A stretch of DNA of 64,000 bases from Anseranas semipalmata (GCA_013399115.1 VXAA01001494.1:960595-1024594); one strand, 5' to 3'; positions 49,011 through 63,508 are shown, counted from the stretch's first letter. Translations and numbers: made by a program. Notes: generated by a model not told the origin, from the sequence alone.

Positions 49011-51207
49011 TTTTCACTCAGCCTGAAACAATGGTCTTCACTTTTGGGTGAACAATACAAAAGGTCCACTACAGAATTTGGAAAGTACATATGCACTGGT
49101 CATCATAGCCTAACCTCCAGTTTGCATAAAAATATTTAAACAGAATAGCAATTATAGTACTACTTTCCAAGTGATCAGTTACAACATAGATACTGAAATT
49201 AGTGTCACCTTCATATCCGTTAGCATGATTTACGATAAGACGCCAGAACTTCAAGAGGAATGCCATTCCACATCTGCCTACTTCTACATAGCACACAGAA
49301 GCCTACATGAAGCCTGCCTATACCCACAAGGTACCACTGGAAACTCAGCAAGTAAATTTATTCTATCTTACAGAAGAAACACTACCTTGGACCTTAAGAA
49401 AAGGAAGGTACCTTAACATTTGAAGTGGCAGCATATGAGAACTTTGTAGCCAGATGATACTCCGTGCTAACTGTACCTGTTGTCGACAGGAACTTTCACA
49501 TTCCAAAACAGATTGCACTTTGACTAGTTTGAAGAATTGTTTTACTTCCAAAAGGAGACCTAGACTTCATGTATAGCCCATTCTGCATAATTGTATAGAA
49601 AGCTTTACTTGTTCCAATTTTGGATGAGCTTGTTTACAATATATAAAGATGAGTTCTATACTAAGATGTTATTGCCTACAGAAAAAGATTCAGCAGTACA
49701 AGTTGTGATAGGAGCCTCAATACAGAAAAAGAGGGAGAACCACCTAGATTTTAAAAATACTTCCATGAAGAGAACTTACAGTTGACTTCAAGCAACTGTA
49801 CAGCTAAACTATCAACTTAACATTCAAGAAAGCTTGGGCACTAATAGCAAGTATCTGTAAGCTTCCTCTGCTTCCATTTTTCTCATAAATAAAATGGCTG
49901 CAACTATGCTTCCTTGATAAACATCTAACAAGACTTAATAAGAAATCGCTATCAAGAGTTTGGTATTACTAATTAGGCAACTGTAAATAGCTTTAGAGTT
50001 TTACTAGTATTCCCTTGCGCACCAGATCCTTCCAATGTTTGGGGACTTTGAGATTAGTTCTCAACAGTCACTTTGACATATTCTACACTGAAGCATTAAA
50101 ACTTCACCTGCACAGCAATAACACATGCTGGTGTTTTTCCTTCTACCCTTCTACAATATAACATATGCTTAACCAAGATAATCGTATTCTATAGTATCAG
50201 AAATATAGATCTGAGCTAACAGTCTTAGTTACATGTAACAGGCACTGAAGGAAAGTTTCTCTTACAAGATTCTGTGATTTGAATGACATCTATTAAATTA
50301 AACTTACCAAAGAGACGCCAAATAATTGATCTAAGTTGCAGGTAAATAAAAAACAATGATCTTGATAGCTCGTGTATCTATCCTGAAGCATCTGAAATGA
50401 GTACAATACGCCCCTGTTAAACACATTCCCCCAGCGTCATTGTGTCTACCTAATCTTAATAATGGATAGCCTCAAAGTGAAAACCTGAAAAAACTCTCAA
50501 ACCATAACCCTGATATGCAACTATGAACAATGGCAACATTCAGAGGACAAAATATAGCTCCTCCCACCCCCCCAACAGCAAAGAAGTCAGACTGTATGTT
50601 ACCAAAATAAATAAATAATTTTAAGACCTAAGCTAGAAGAACAGAGCTGTCTGTCTCATCATCTGGGCATGTAAGTGATGGTATCAAAAATTTAAGACAA
50701 AATACCATTAATGATTTTTATTTCTTGTCCTCTCTCCAGCCTTCGGAGTGAAGCAACACGCCACCTGCTATTACAGCCTTTGATTTTTGTCACACAACCT
50801 CCCTAGAGCCACTAAGGTTTCATCTTATTCAGTATTTAAACAATTAGAAGAAATTCAATCCGAGAAAGGAAAAATTACTGAGATACATATATTTCATGTG
50901 CTCATCACAAATTTAGGAGGTAGTCAGACATTAAAACATACAGTTAAAGAAATTAATGTGAGCAGTTATCTTGTACTTTGAATCTGCAGCATTCCTAGCA
51001 TGCAACGCCTATGAAATAATTAGCTAGAGCAGAGTCCACAACACACTTACATAAAAACATTAATACATCTGTGCAAATCTCCACAAACCTTTAGCTAGTT
51101 AGCTACTACTTTTGTCATACTTGGTTCTGTCTCTTGAAACAGATAAAACAGTGTGAGATTAGAGGTCCAGCTTGACAGTACCCTGTTCTGACAGTGGCCA
51201 ACAGGAA

Positions 51208-51248
51208 AAAACAAACAAACAAACAAACAAACAAACAAACAAAAAAAA
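51208..51248. repeat. (AAAC)n microsatellite
   Basis: About eight AAAC units followed by a run of eight A. It lies beside the lower end of a CR1 remnant in the KAT6B intron. Confidence 0.85.
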
Positions 51249-51269
51249 CCACATGGACAGACTAAAATA

Positions 51270-51575
51270 TGCAAACCCCTTGCAAAATTCACAAACAGTT
51301 TGGATCTGTCCAAACAAATAGAACTCACCAAATACGCATCACCCCCATGCTTCTTGGCATCTTCTAAAATCTTGGTAAGATTTGTTAAGTACCACTGTCT
51401 TTTGCAAACAGCAGAGTCCATCTTCCTCCTCCATTCACTGCATTTACCTATGTGCTCCCTAGTACTGTTCTTTACTGTAGTTTCTACTAATTTGCTTGAT
51501 ACCGATGTAAGGTGAACTGACTTGTATCTCCTCAACTCAAAAACTGGGGTCACATTAGCTTCCCTTCAGTCCTGT
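51270..51575 (-). mobile_element. Decayed CR1 reverse transcriptase fragment
   Basis: On the minus strand the translation carries a worn version of the first part of the CR1 reverse transcriptase: NVTPVF, then VHLTSV and, about 60 residues on, LTNL followed by a degraded ICLD motif. Stops and divergence show that it is old and inactive. The fragment resumes near the point in CR1 ORF2 where the larger remnant at 56385-57597 stops, with a slight overlap. Confidence 0.65.
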
Positions 51576-52649
51576 GACACCAAGGTACGCAGTTTTAGGT
51601 GCACTTCAAGTTACAAACTGCCATGAGTTGCTATTTCATTACCAAGTCTGTTTTAGCTCCACATCCTTCTTTCTTTGCCAAACACACTTCTAAACTTCAC
51701 TCCCTTAGCTTTCTAATAAGAAGCCTGATTTACTCCTTAAGCAGTAGTCACTCCACAGTTTTAAATAAGGTGGACACCATTTCACTTAAGACAGTTGAAT
51801 TAAAATTTATTATCTATTGAAGAAATTTAGACTTGTCCCTTTGCTTTTGACAAAGTAGACGATGCAGGCTAGCCCTCAAAGGTGTCAGGAGATGGAGACA
51901 CACATTACATAGAGGCCAGAAGCACAGGAAGAAGCAGCGAATAAGTGAACTGGTATACTGATGGAGACCAAGTGACAGAATGATGTCAAATGAAGTCTGA
52001 AGATTTTTTTTTAAGGACTCTCTTGCAATTTGTGTGTTCTCTACACATGCCTTATATTACAGTAATGAAAAAAAATCAATTTATCATTTCATTTCTGCGG
52101 ACTACATTTCACTCCTGAAATGAAAAATTTCACAGAAAAGATCTAGCTAAAAAGATGTTCAGTTTCTTTGAGTGTGTTTAAGACTGACCACAATCATTAT
52201 AAAGTCATTAGGTTTTCAAGTAAGTTAAGTAATTTAACTTGAATCAAGTAAACCCACAAAACAAAAATCCCAGTCTTGTCCTCCCTTCCCTCCATCCCAC
52301 TATTTCCTACCTGGATGTATGTGATTGAATTATATATTTGTGCATGCAAGGGAAAAGCAAGGCTACACAGAGGCTTAGTTATGCACACAAGTAGTTAAAA
52401 CGGGGTAGACATAATGCACAGGATTGAATGAACACTTCATTAATGATTTCCTATTCACCTGAGAAGCAAGTGAACTTAGCTAATATTAAGGATTTGAACA
52501 CATATTTTTGATGTAATTGTTTTTAATACTTCTGTTTTCATAAAACTATATTCTAGAAAAATTCTACAAAGGCTGCTTTTTATAGTAAATACACAGATTA
52601 CTTTGTTTAGCTTAAGAGTACGCAATAGTCTATGGTCAGCATCAACACT

Positions 52650-53030
52650 TCAGAGAATAAAGAATTGTAGCAGAGTATGTTTTAAGGAGGTGAAATGAAG
52701 AGCTACATTTGGCTTGTAAAGTACATATATTAGATCTCTTTTTATCAAAGTATGACAACACCTTTTGCAATCTCCAGCAGGCAATACAATTGTGCATTTT
52801 ATTGAAAATTCAACATATGAACAGAATATAGTCCACCCAGAGCATCCTGCGGGCAGTGCTTCAATGCAACCTTCTCGGGAAGATGCCACCAGCTGAATCT
52901 CTATGATCGTCTCTTGTGCTCTACTATCCGTGTGCTCCCTAATGCAGATCAACCTCACCATGCGTACCACACACAATGGACTTTGTGCCGAATTAACACA
53001 ACAATTCCTCCACTCCAAGAATAACTTCAC
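52650..53030 (-). other. Anonymous 126-residue open frame
   Basis: Cys-rich translation (about 13 Cys) with no domain I recognise, no splice sites fitting KAT6B and no start context of note. More likely chance or an unrecognised old repeat than a gene. Confidence 0.2.
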
Positions 53031-53604
53031 TGCTTACAGGTAGGCAGATTCTTTCAGGCCAAAGCCACAAGGAGAGGTACTTAAGTCTTATGTGAACATC
53101 ACCTATGATATTTAACTATTGTTCTGAAAATATCTTTCAGCTCTTTGCATAAGGTAATCCAGAAGAAGTTTTCACTAGATTACAACAGACTTCTTTTTAA
53201 TACCACTCTGAAGTCGGATTGCCATCAAATTTCCTTCAATATTACTGACTTACAGAAATACCCCTCACACACACACACAGCCCTGGTAGAAGTTACTCTG
53301 AAGTTTTCCAGGGCACTTCCTACACTTATACTATATTGTGGATTAAATATTTAAGGTGTATTAGGTAATTTTGAATACACACTCCATGAAGTGACACTGG
53401 AGACAATATATAAAATTTCTCATGAATAAAAGCACTTAAGACACAAAAACAAGCACTTAAGACACAAATTCTTTAAGCATCTAGATTCCATTTTGTTTTA
53501 GAGTGAGTTTCTAAAAGAATAGAAGACCCTAACCAAAAACCTTAGGTCCAGGGTTTTCTCTCAAGACACAGCTACCAAAGAAAACTAGGTAATATAGCAG
53601 GGAC

Positions 53605-53694
53605 AGACACACACAGACACACACAGACACACACAGACACACACAGACACACACAGACACACACAGACACACACAGACACACACAGACACACAC
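53605..53694. repeat. 10-bp minisatellite, AGACACACAC x 9
   Basis: Nine perfect head-to-tail copies of AGACACACAC in the KAT6B intron. The perfect copies suggest recent expansion and length variation between individuals. Confidence 0.95.
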
Positions 53695-56384
53695 CCCACA
53701 AAGAGTGCTTTAGGTAATTTTGTTTTTCCTCACCACAAAAACCACCATCCTTAGAAGCAAAGCCAGCATAACAGCATCTAAATTGCTACGATAGAATCTA
53801 AACCACGATAAAAAACACAAGAGCAAAAGAGCCTATTTCATTTCCAAGTAGTTTTTAGCTAGCTCTCCAGTTTTGTTTATTCCAGTTCACACTGGAAGAG
53901 TTCTTCTCATATGCACAAGTGACAGGTAATAAAATTATCAAAAACATTATTTATTTAATGAAGTCTTCAGTAGAAATAGATAGAATCAGCAAAAAACGCG
54001 TCTGAATGACAGAGTATTGAATCTCCTTCTGTACCCAGACAAGTACCTACAAATTGAAGTTCCTTTCTCCTATGCTACTAGCAACAAATTTATGTATTTG
54101 ATTTTCACTTATGCAAGTTAAAAATTAAACAGTCTTCAGAACGGATGCCGAGGGTAGGGATTCGTGTGTTCTGTGTTTTAGCTAGGATGGATTTTTTGTT
54201 TGTTTGTTTTTTTTAAAAAAAAAAGATGGAAATAACAGTTTACACTGAAAAACTAAACCAATTCGAGTCTTCTCACTTATCTATCACCTTCTAGGAAATC
54301 TATAATATTAACCTCTGAATTTAAAATTTACACATACTAGTGAAGAAAGTCTTATGTTATTGTAGCCGGGACAGAATATAGCTTACAGAAAACCTCCTTT
54401 ATAATGATTACTCATTAACAGCAGTTTGATTGAAAAAACACATTGACTTTAATATTAGGATTACATGCCCTTATACAACCTTTGTTAAAGGGGAAAAAAT
54501 ACCATTCTATCAATCTTCCATACAGACTATTTGAATGTCTTAATTACCTGGGAACAAAAGGACAAACATCTTAAAATTAGCAGGTGTTACCAGAGTATTC
54601 GAGAGTCCTCACCTTGGATTATCCTAGCTGTTCCAGAGAACAATTCTTCACTCACAGTCTGTAATTCAAGCTTAAACCTTTATGATTTTTTTTCCTATCA
54701 TCTGCCGATTAGATTGGCTTATATCTTACAGAAAAGTTGCAGTGAAATGCAGCAAGTGTTTCTTTCAAAAACAGAGAAGCACTGGTGGTAGTTTAATGAA
54801 AGAAAAGCAGAGCTTTGCTGCACTGCAAACACTCATTACAGAGAAGTGTTTACATCCCATTTCCTCCCTCCACGTTCATAGATTTATTAATAAATGTGAC
54901 AGACAAAGCTCTCTAATGGGAATAACTCTTGCAGAGTACAAGAACAGTACAGAAAATGCAATGTAGCAGAGGTCCCTAGATTAGAATAACTCCGAAGAGT
55001 CTTTCAGCAGGTAAGTTAACCCTGACACTGCAACCAATTGGACTTCACTATAAACAGCAGTGGACTTGGCAGGTATGAAATACTTACTCTATTCAGCGGG
55101 GTTTCATCAAGACAACTTCCTTTCATACTTTTTAGGCTATCACCTTCCATGTTTCCTCATGAAAATGCTTGATTGTCATCATGTTACCTTGCTTCAGAGA
55201 GGAAAATTTCCATTGTGAATTTTTACTTCATTTACATGAAAGCAAAAAACTCTCCACCTTTTGTAGTGCAAAGGATCAAAATTTAATAGAAGTATCATTG
55301 CATACCATTGCAAAAGCATTAACTTATTGCTTGTGTATTAAAATACCCAAACAATTCACAACACATCACATCGGAATAATCTTCCAATCAGCTATAATTC
55401 CACAAGTCAGATGGTATTCTTGCAATATGTAATAACTGAGAATTAGTGTGTGGAATAAACCATATGAAGCAAGACCCAAATTCAAATCTGTTAACCTTGA
55501 CTTCCAAAACTAAGTCTCTTCTGCCATTCTAATTTGCCTTACAGCAAAACGCGAAAGAAAACTGAAATGGCTCCAAACTTACTCAAGACTTGCCTGAGTA
55601 GACAGCCAATTTAAAAACAGGTTTCAACTCACAAACAGGAATGACACAGCTTAGAACAACTGTCAGCTTGCCAGTTCTCACACAGTCATAAAACTGCTAC
55701 TGAGCTGCTGCAACATACAGCATGTCATACTAAGGTGAATTGTCACCAGCTTCAGTTTGCCTAAGAGATGTGTCATCTGTATGTACTGGTATTCAGCAGC
55801 TGAGTTGTAAATGGCTTAACTGCCTGCGAATCAAGGACAAGACAGACAACAAAGACAGAAATACCACTGCCATCCCAGGGGACATGCTTGCTCTCTAGCC
55901 ATACACTAAGGCCATTTCAATCAAATTTGAACAGCTATACAGAACTCAGTGCACAACTTTACTACTCAGTGCACAACCCTGTACTATCCTTCCGGAACTG
56001 TTCAGCTGTACTAACAATAGCAATACATCACAGATCTTATCAGTAGGCTTGAAGAAAGCTGCCAGCTTTGAGTACCACATCATGAAGTCCAGTTCAAAGT
56101 GTACCTGTGCAACACAGCACGTAAATGACAGCTTGCTGACAGCACTTTACTTCCAAAACTTTACTTCCAAAGCACATTCTCCTACTGTGAGCTAATCTAA
56201 AGCTAATGGAAGTTGCAGAAGACAGCATATATACCTGTAGACAGTTTTTTTTTTTCAGAACTAGAAGCACCTCAGTACTTTTTACATTACTTATACCAAA
56301 TAATATAATGATGACACAAATCCATTTATTTCATTCACTGATGTAGTTGTCTGAACTCTTTTTTGTCTTTTGTGAAGATGCACA

Positions 56385-57597
56385 TAATGTTTGTCATATT
56401 TCAGACACTGAGGATGTCCCCCAGTTGCCATGACTTCTCGGAGATGATAGGGAGAGGTCTGACGATCACGTTAGCCAGTCCCCTTGGGTACATCTCGTCT
56501 GGTCCCATGAGCCTGTGTGTATGTTTTACTTAAGCACTCTTTAACTTGATCTTCCTCTACCATGGATGACATCTTTCTCTACTCCTTAAATTCTGCCACA
56601 CCTGAGACCACCACACAGTGCCTACTCCATTCAGCAGCAGGGCCACACTCCCTTTACTCTTACTTTGGCTGTCTACATGCTTGTAAGAGCTCCCTTGTTG
56701 CTCTCCACATCCCTCAGGTTCAGCTCCAACCAAGCTCTGCGTTAATTTCTTTCCTGTATGTGTAAGCAACACAGGTATATTTCTCCCAGGTTGTCCATCC
56801 CCCCTTCCAACTTCTGTAGACTTCAGGTTAGCTCAGTCAGGATCTCTCCCTGCAGCCTAGCAGGCTTTCTGTCATGCCTGTTATTTTCATAAACATTAAA
56901 ATGAGTCATTTTCTACAGTTTGAGGAAACTGGCCTTGAAGATCAACATCCTGTACTCCTTTGCCCTTCACAGCAGCCTCTCACAGGATACCACTTACCAG
57001 TTCTCTAAACAAGGCAAAATAGTGGGCTTTAGCCTGTTTGTTGCCATCCTCACTTCCCTCAGGATCTGAAACCATCTCATGGTCACTACAGCTTAGGCTG
57101 CCACTGACTGTTACTTACCTAATCAATTCCTCTATTTGTGAGTAGCAGATCCATCAAAGCATTTACCCTTGCTCGTCCTTCCAACACCTATGACAAAATC
57201 CTGTCTCAAACACTCTGCAGAAATCTGCTGGATTGCTTGTATCCTGCTGTGCTGCCCTTCCAGCAGAGCATTTCAACAAGTCCCTTAGAACAAGGGCCTT
57301 CCACTGGCAGATGTCAACCAGTTGCTAAGAAGGTTCATCCTCTTCCCTTTTTGATCAGGCTGACAAACTCCCACCACAATAATCCTGCTTGCTGCCCTCT
57401 TGAGTGATTTTGAGGTATAAGGTCTCAACAGGCCTATCGTTCATCCCATAGCAGAGCTCCATGTTTTCAAGTCATTTCTTTGTGTAGAGCACAACCTCCC
57501 ATCAGTGGCTTCCCTGCCTGTGCTTCCTGAAGAGACTGCATCCATTTACTGCAGCAGTCCAGTTTTCTGAGCTACTCCATCTCACCTCTGTAAACCC
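56385..57597 (-). mobile_element. Old CR1 ORF2 fragment (endonuclease to early reverse transcriptase)
   Basis: Read on the minus strand, the nucleotide sequence follows the CR1 ORF2 plan: the end of the endonuclease domain near 57500-57597 (segment corresponding to GMEGY.LFRKDR), the middle part of the endonuclease around 57100-57450, and the start of the reverse transcriptase at 56385-56520, where DEMYPKGLANVIV and ISEKSWQ are legible. Many frameshifts and stops show an inactive, ancient copy. The 3' half of the element is absent here. Confidence 0.75.
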
Positions 57598-60500
57598 TCT
57601 AAACTATACATACTAAGAACTGTTTAAATAACAGATGACAAACACAAATGCACAGGTATTTCAACTGATCACTTGGTCCAGAGGGATTACATAACAAACA
57701 GGAACATTTGGAGCTCAAATGCATGTTGCAACTCTACATCAGCTGTGCAGATGAACTGCATCACGAACTAGAGCAACAATACATGCAATTAAGCATTTGG
57801 ATCAAATCACTATTACTCACCTCATCGTGTTATGTACTTAAGCAGTCAGCAATGAAGTCCACTGATCTAAGTCTATCTGCCAGGGAAGATGGATCAAAAA
57901 TGTCACCACTGACAGGAACTGCTGGACAGTAGCAAAGGGACAGGAACAGCATACTGATGTCATGAAAATGAGAGTCAAATAGGAGCAGGCTGCTTTGAAC
58001 TTAAGAACAGATCTTAATCTACTGACGTTTCCTTTATTTTAAACTGTTTTTAAATGGACTTCTGCTGTGAGGGCTACACTTCACTGAGTATTTTAATGCA
58101 CTAATAACCAAAGCATCCAGGCACATAGACACTACATCAGCAAAATGAGAAACTAATGCCATGTTAGCGTTCTGGACTTCAATCTGATTTATAAGGATAA
58201 TAGCTTTTCTCACATGTTGTACAACTTAAACCTGTCAATCACAGGTTCATAGTTATGCATGCACATCACAATATAGAAGTTTACATACGCTTCCACCAGC
58301 AGCATAAAAGGTATCCCAACAACACCGAAGTAGCTCCATATAGAAGACAGGATCAAGTTACTTATGAAAGCTTTCCAGATACAGACATTAAAGATGCCAA
58401 CACAGGGCTGAAAATCCTGAGCAGGCAAAAGAGCTGCAACAACAACAAAAAAGTCAAACTACTGCCAGAAACTGAGAACAGCTTAAGATCTACTTCTCAG
58501 ACAGAGGCCCTTAGTCATAAAATGGAGTCTTTCTGAAAGAGTCTTAAAAGCAACAGCTTTTGCTCAAAAGATTGCCCTTATGTAATCAGCACTGTTCAAC
58601 TCCTATTTATTTATATATTGTTAATATTTGTGTCAGAAGAAAATGTATTTGTGAAAATCCATCCAGGACAAAAGAAGTAACCAGTGAACTGTTTGCCTTT
58701 GCATGTTCCAAGTTCTGCTCAGTCTCTTTGAAGGCCAACCCCCACAAATGAATTACCAGGCTCAGATGGAAGCAAGCACTTTTCCGTTTAACTTTGTTTT
58801 GTTTGAAACATAACCAAGTAAAATAAGTCCCTTAATATGGAAAGGAAGAACTTGTAAGTTTTCATGCAATGTTCAGTATCAAACCAGAGATCTGAAAGAA
58901 CAGTGTAACTGCATTTATAATACACCAGTGTCTAAAATGAAGATCTCCCTCAAACTAGGATTTCAAGTTATCATAAGAGACCTCCTTTTGTTTTATAAAA
59001 GATCAAACACTTCATTTTGAAATCATATGAAGTTGAAGACAGGTTCAAAAGGGTAGTTGGAAAAATCAGGACAGCTGAGTATTCAGACAGGACAGCTCAA
59101 TGCAGTTAGGTCAGCTCAGCACTCTTAGTTCAGAGGTGTGACTGTGAGTAAAAGGCAGAAATAGCTAAGGTGAAAGTGTGACCTTATTAATGCTTAAGAT
59201 CCCTAAAACTGTAATTCATGTTACCAGTTTTTCCATAACTATTCTGTGGGCCTCTGGACTGTTCTTATCTATGTAAACGGGAGGAAGGTCAAGGATAGAG
59301 GACCTTAAATAGGTGTTAGTACCCTCTTTGAAAGCACTTTTGAGGCAGCTTCAAAGGATCCCAACACCAAGATCCACACAAACACTTAAAAAAAAAAAAA
59401 GACTTAGCTGTAACTTGAGATGCTCAGATCAGTGAACAACCTGCTACATTCTCTTTTCTTCTTTGTCTGGTTGAAGAAAAGCTTTCTTCGTGATGAACAG
59501 GGGAAGCCAAAAGATTCTCTCATTATTGTTACAAGAAATAATGCCAGCTCTCATTCCTTTCCACATCCTCAAGTAAACTCAACACAGGGGGCCGAAAACC
59601 TTTAGTTCCTTTACACAAAGCTTCACAGAAGAGGTTAGGGCTAAACAAATTCCCTTCATGAAGGGAGGAAAGGTAAAGATGACTGCATTACAGTCAGACC
59701 AACAAAAAGCCACCCTTTGAGCAAACTAATTGGCTAACACTTATTTTATCTGTGCCAGTAAACCCATTCAGAGAACATTCTGTGTACGAAGTGGACTACT
59801 TACAAGTGGAGTGAAAGCATGAGCAAGAGAAAAGAAATTGAAGTACCCTTAAAAGCAAGCCTTGCATACACAGAGAGCATCAGTCCTGACCACCAATCTG
59901 ATGAAGAAATTTGGCAGTAGGTTAAGTAGTTTAGAATATCATTAGCAAGGCTGAACTGTTCTCAATTTTATATGCAATGTTTTATTAAATCACTGAATTA
60001 TTTAGATTTACATCTTAAAATTATTTAATAAGTGATACTGAATAGTAAGTGGTTTATACAACTGCAGCTGTTGAACAAATTTCTTTTAAGAACTTCCATT
60101 ACCTTCTGGCATTAATATGGAGAGCGTATGAATACTATTAAAAAAAAAAAATCAAACTTGCTCATTAGAAAATTCTACGTTTGCCTTCTCTACATACTCA
60201 TAGAACAAGATTTCAATTGACAAGACAGGAAGATGGACCCTAGGAGGCTGTGCCTAACATAGCAAGTAAACTGAACATGCCCAGAACCTTCTCATGACAA
60301 TGAGGCCAACCAGACAGATAGCAACCATACCATTAATCTCCAACTCTCTAAAAGAGAGCAAATGTCTGCACCTAACCTGGCGGTTAACATAATTCTCACA
60401 GGCTTACAGCTCAGGAAAATTGCTGTCAAACTTGGAAATTGACAGATGTCCTGGACCAAAACTGTACCAGGGATGGTTTCAACAGTTTTAGAGTAGATGA

Positions 60501-61874
60501 CCAAGTTCCACAGCCCACAATCTTTTCAAGAAGAAAAGTGGAACAGGGAGTCACTACTGAAAAGCCAAAAGACACAAATGGATAAAGAGAAAAGAACAAA
60601 TCACTGCAAATACTATATTTGCTCAGCTAAGTGGTCATGACACTGACACTTCGTAACACAAAGGAAGACGAAAACTGCACTTTTGTTTTACACGGGCTAC
60701 AAATCATCATTGCTGTTTGTTTGCTCTACTAAAGCACATTGTAGAGCAAGAAATTAACCAATTAAGATTTACAAGAAAGAACCAACAGATGAAGGAAGTT
60801 GTTATGGAAGCTCACAGTGATACCTAGTTAGCCAGTAGATAAAGAAACCACATGATAAAAGTGCACACTACCTACCAAACACAAAAATTCATCTATTACA
60901 GTACACTTCAAAAAGCTAAGTCCAAGACACAGCAATCTGCTAAATATCTACTGTTACTCAGAACAGCAGTAAGCAAGCAAAAAAAATCATTTCTTTACAA
61001 GAAGGCAGAACTGTCTGATGAAAGTGATGGCACTAGCAAAGAAAGACATCTGTTGAGAAAGCCACAAGGTTATCTCATTGAGGCGAGATGTCTCGCTGTG
61101 ATGCTAGAAGTGCCTCAACAACAGAGCAACAGACAACACATCATGAACAAATACCTGCTTTGTCCATTGACTTGCTGCCATAGAACTACACTGTGCAGTC
61201 AAAAGCAGAAATTCTTGATCATTAAAGATGCACTACTTAATCAAATCTGTCTTTAGTCACCAGTCTCAGGCAGATGGCTTCTCCTGTTTACTCATCCCCT
61301 AAAAGGACAGCTTTGTCCAACAAACATTTGTTTTCATTGTTACTATGTTTGGCCTTGCCTTTTAGCTGTTTTCAATGCTATCCGAAATAAAGATGCTCTT
61401 CAGTTAAAATAGTCCTAGCTTTTATATGTGAAGCGACATGCCCAATTTCGTTAGCAGTACTGATAAATGCACAGTGTCTTAAAGCTATATAAAAGCGATG
61501 CCAAGAAATCCCAAGATTAAGTCAAAGTTTGATTCAAAATCCATCTTTATTCCCCCCTCATCTAAATCTCAGCTTGACAGAATGTCCCTTATTTGTTATT
61601 TAGGAGAGGCCAAACTCATGCCTTCAGGTCAGCAACATAATCAATTGTCAAGAAAAGAACATAAAAATAAGCAGCAGCATTCAGGCTCCCTCGCAAATTC
61701 ACAGCTCCTGCAGACTTTCAACTCCCTCTTAAAGAAAATGAGGGAAAAAGGCAGATAATTCGACCTTTCATTTGGACACAATACATCTGTAAATCTTCTG
61801 GTCATTTTTGTTGGTATGTTGACACAGTGCTGTATATTGGGGTGCACAACCAAGTCAGTTGGTAGTTTAAAAAG

Positions 61875-61889
61875 AAAAAAAAAAAAAAA
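61875..61889. repeat. Poly-A tract (15 A)
   Basis: A homopolymer run in the KAT6B intron; no adjacent retroposed sequence recognised. Confidence 0.75.
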
Positions 61890-62007
61890 GATTCGATGTT
61901 GGCCACCACAGGTAATAACAGACACTGCCCTGTTTTATACAGTTCCTTAAATTAGTGGTGTTGACTTGAGATAGTTTGAGTATACATTTCTGCAGTGAAG
62001 TCTATCT

Positions 62008-62028
62008 AAAAAAAAAAAAAAAAAAAAA
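62008..62028. repeat. Poly-A tract (21 A)
   Basis: A homopolymer run in the KAT6B intron. Confidence 0.8.
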
Positions 62029-63508
62029 TCCTGTTCCTCTCCACCCTCAACCTCTCATCCTCACCCTGTGTTGTTGTTTGCCACACCCTCAACAGTACCC
62101 AAAACAGTTCTTTCAGGACTGTAATGTGAGACAGGGAACATCAAAATGCTCCTGGTTAAGATATATATGGTCGCACTACATCCCCCACTTTAATTCTGTT
62201 CACAGATCATAGCAGAGTTTAACTGTACACAATTTTTTTAATTTTTTTTTAAAGGTGTGTTTATTCATATATTGTATTCCTGCTATATTTCAGTATTTGT
62301 TACAGCAAACTGCAAAACATCTTAACATCAGACTTTGGAAAAGAATACTGAGGGGTGTCTATGGAAGGAGTTCATTGTTCCATACCCATCCCCATTTTTC
62401 AACTACACATAAAAAAAAATCCTGATTTTCTTGAAGTGTTTTTTCCAAATATTACTTTCTGGCCTGTGCATTATTTCCCACAACCAGGTCAAGAGATTTA
62501 GACTATCAATTCTATATAAACACATAGCAAAAAAGTATATCTAACCACTTACAGCCCATAGCAGCTTGGACCTAGCTCTAAGCAGCACAGGTATTACAAA
62601 TAGTTCTCAGCAGGTCCATCAGCATACCAGAACTTACATGTCATACACATGAACATACTTCGTCTCGTCTCTGGTAATAGATATGCCCCATTACAGAATA
62701 TACCTTTACACTCCACCCCCCAGTTTGTTTTGTTTTCCAGAAGTGCCACTATAAGCTAAGTCTACACAGCTAATTAAAACAAACACCACAAGCTAGGGCT
62801 ATACAGCAAAGATGTGAACTCATTATAATGCAGAATAAAACTATATGTCTTCTATTACTTCTGCTCTCCTTTGCCCTTTTAGTGCTCCTGTTAACAGTCT
62901 GGCATTGTTTATTGTGTCCAAGTATTGTTAAAAGAAGAAACAACAACATTTCCATGCTATGGTAACTTTGCTCATTTGCCTCATTCTAGCTTCCTACTGA
63001 AAAATGAAAGCCCTTCAGGAAACAAAACATCACCTTTCCCAAGGATCCTCCTCTACTGATGTTAACATGTATGGAAAACCTGACTTCTGATAGGCTAGAC
63101 CAGCTCTTTACGAAGCTTGCAAAGAAGAAAATCGCACTGAATACCAGAAGAAAATAACATACTCTTCACAATCTCCTTAAACTAATGTGCTTGAAAACTA
63201 TCCTAGGTTTCATATAATGCAGTTTTTTAGATCATTTCAAAACTGTCTGAAAACTGCTGGCAACAAGCACTTCAAAGAAATAAACCCACTGTCTCTTTTC
63301 TCAATAATACAGGTTTGTGTTATGTGTCTATTCTTCTGGGATAGCTTTTGTGCTTAAAGTAACCTTCTGGACTAGATCCACAATGCTCACCACTTCTACA
63401 TGACTGATCCCTAAGCAATGAAGACCTTCCACATTTCCACAGAGAGATGCAAGTCTTCTGAAAGAAGTGCATATACTGGAAATAATTTAAGAGTGTACTT
63501 CAGGAAAG

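Noticed and set aside
50308..50330. A 23-base micro-exon candidate on the minus strand in the KAT6B intron, with cttag before it and G|GTAAGTT after it.
   Set aside because: The acceptor is weak, 23 bases would shift the KAT6B frame, and the peptide matches nothing in the MYST domain. A lone good donor is expected by chance in 16 kb.
58255..58536. Open frames at 58255-58536 and 60852-61256 on the plus strand.
   Set aside because: They lie antisense within the KAT6B intron, with no recognisable domain, splice context or codon pattern to support coding.
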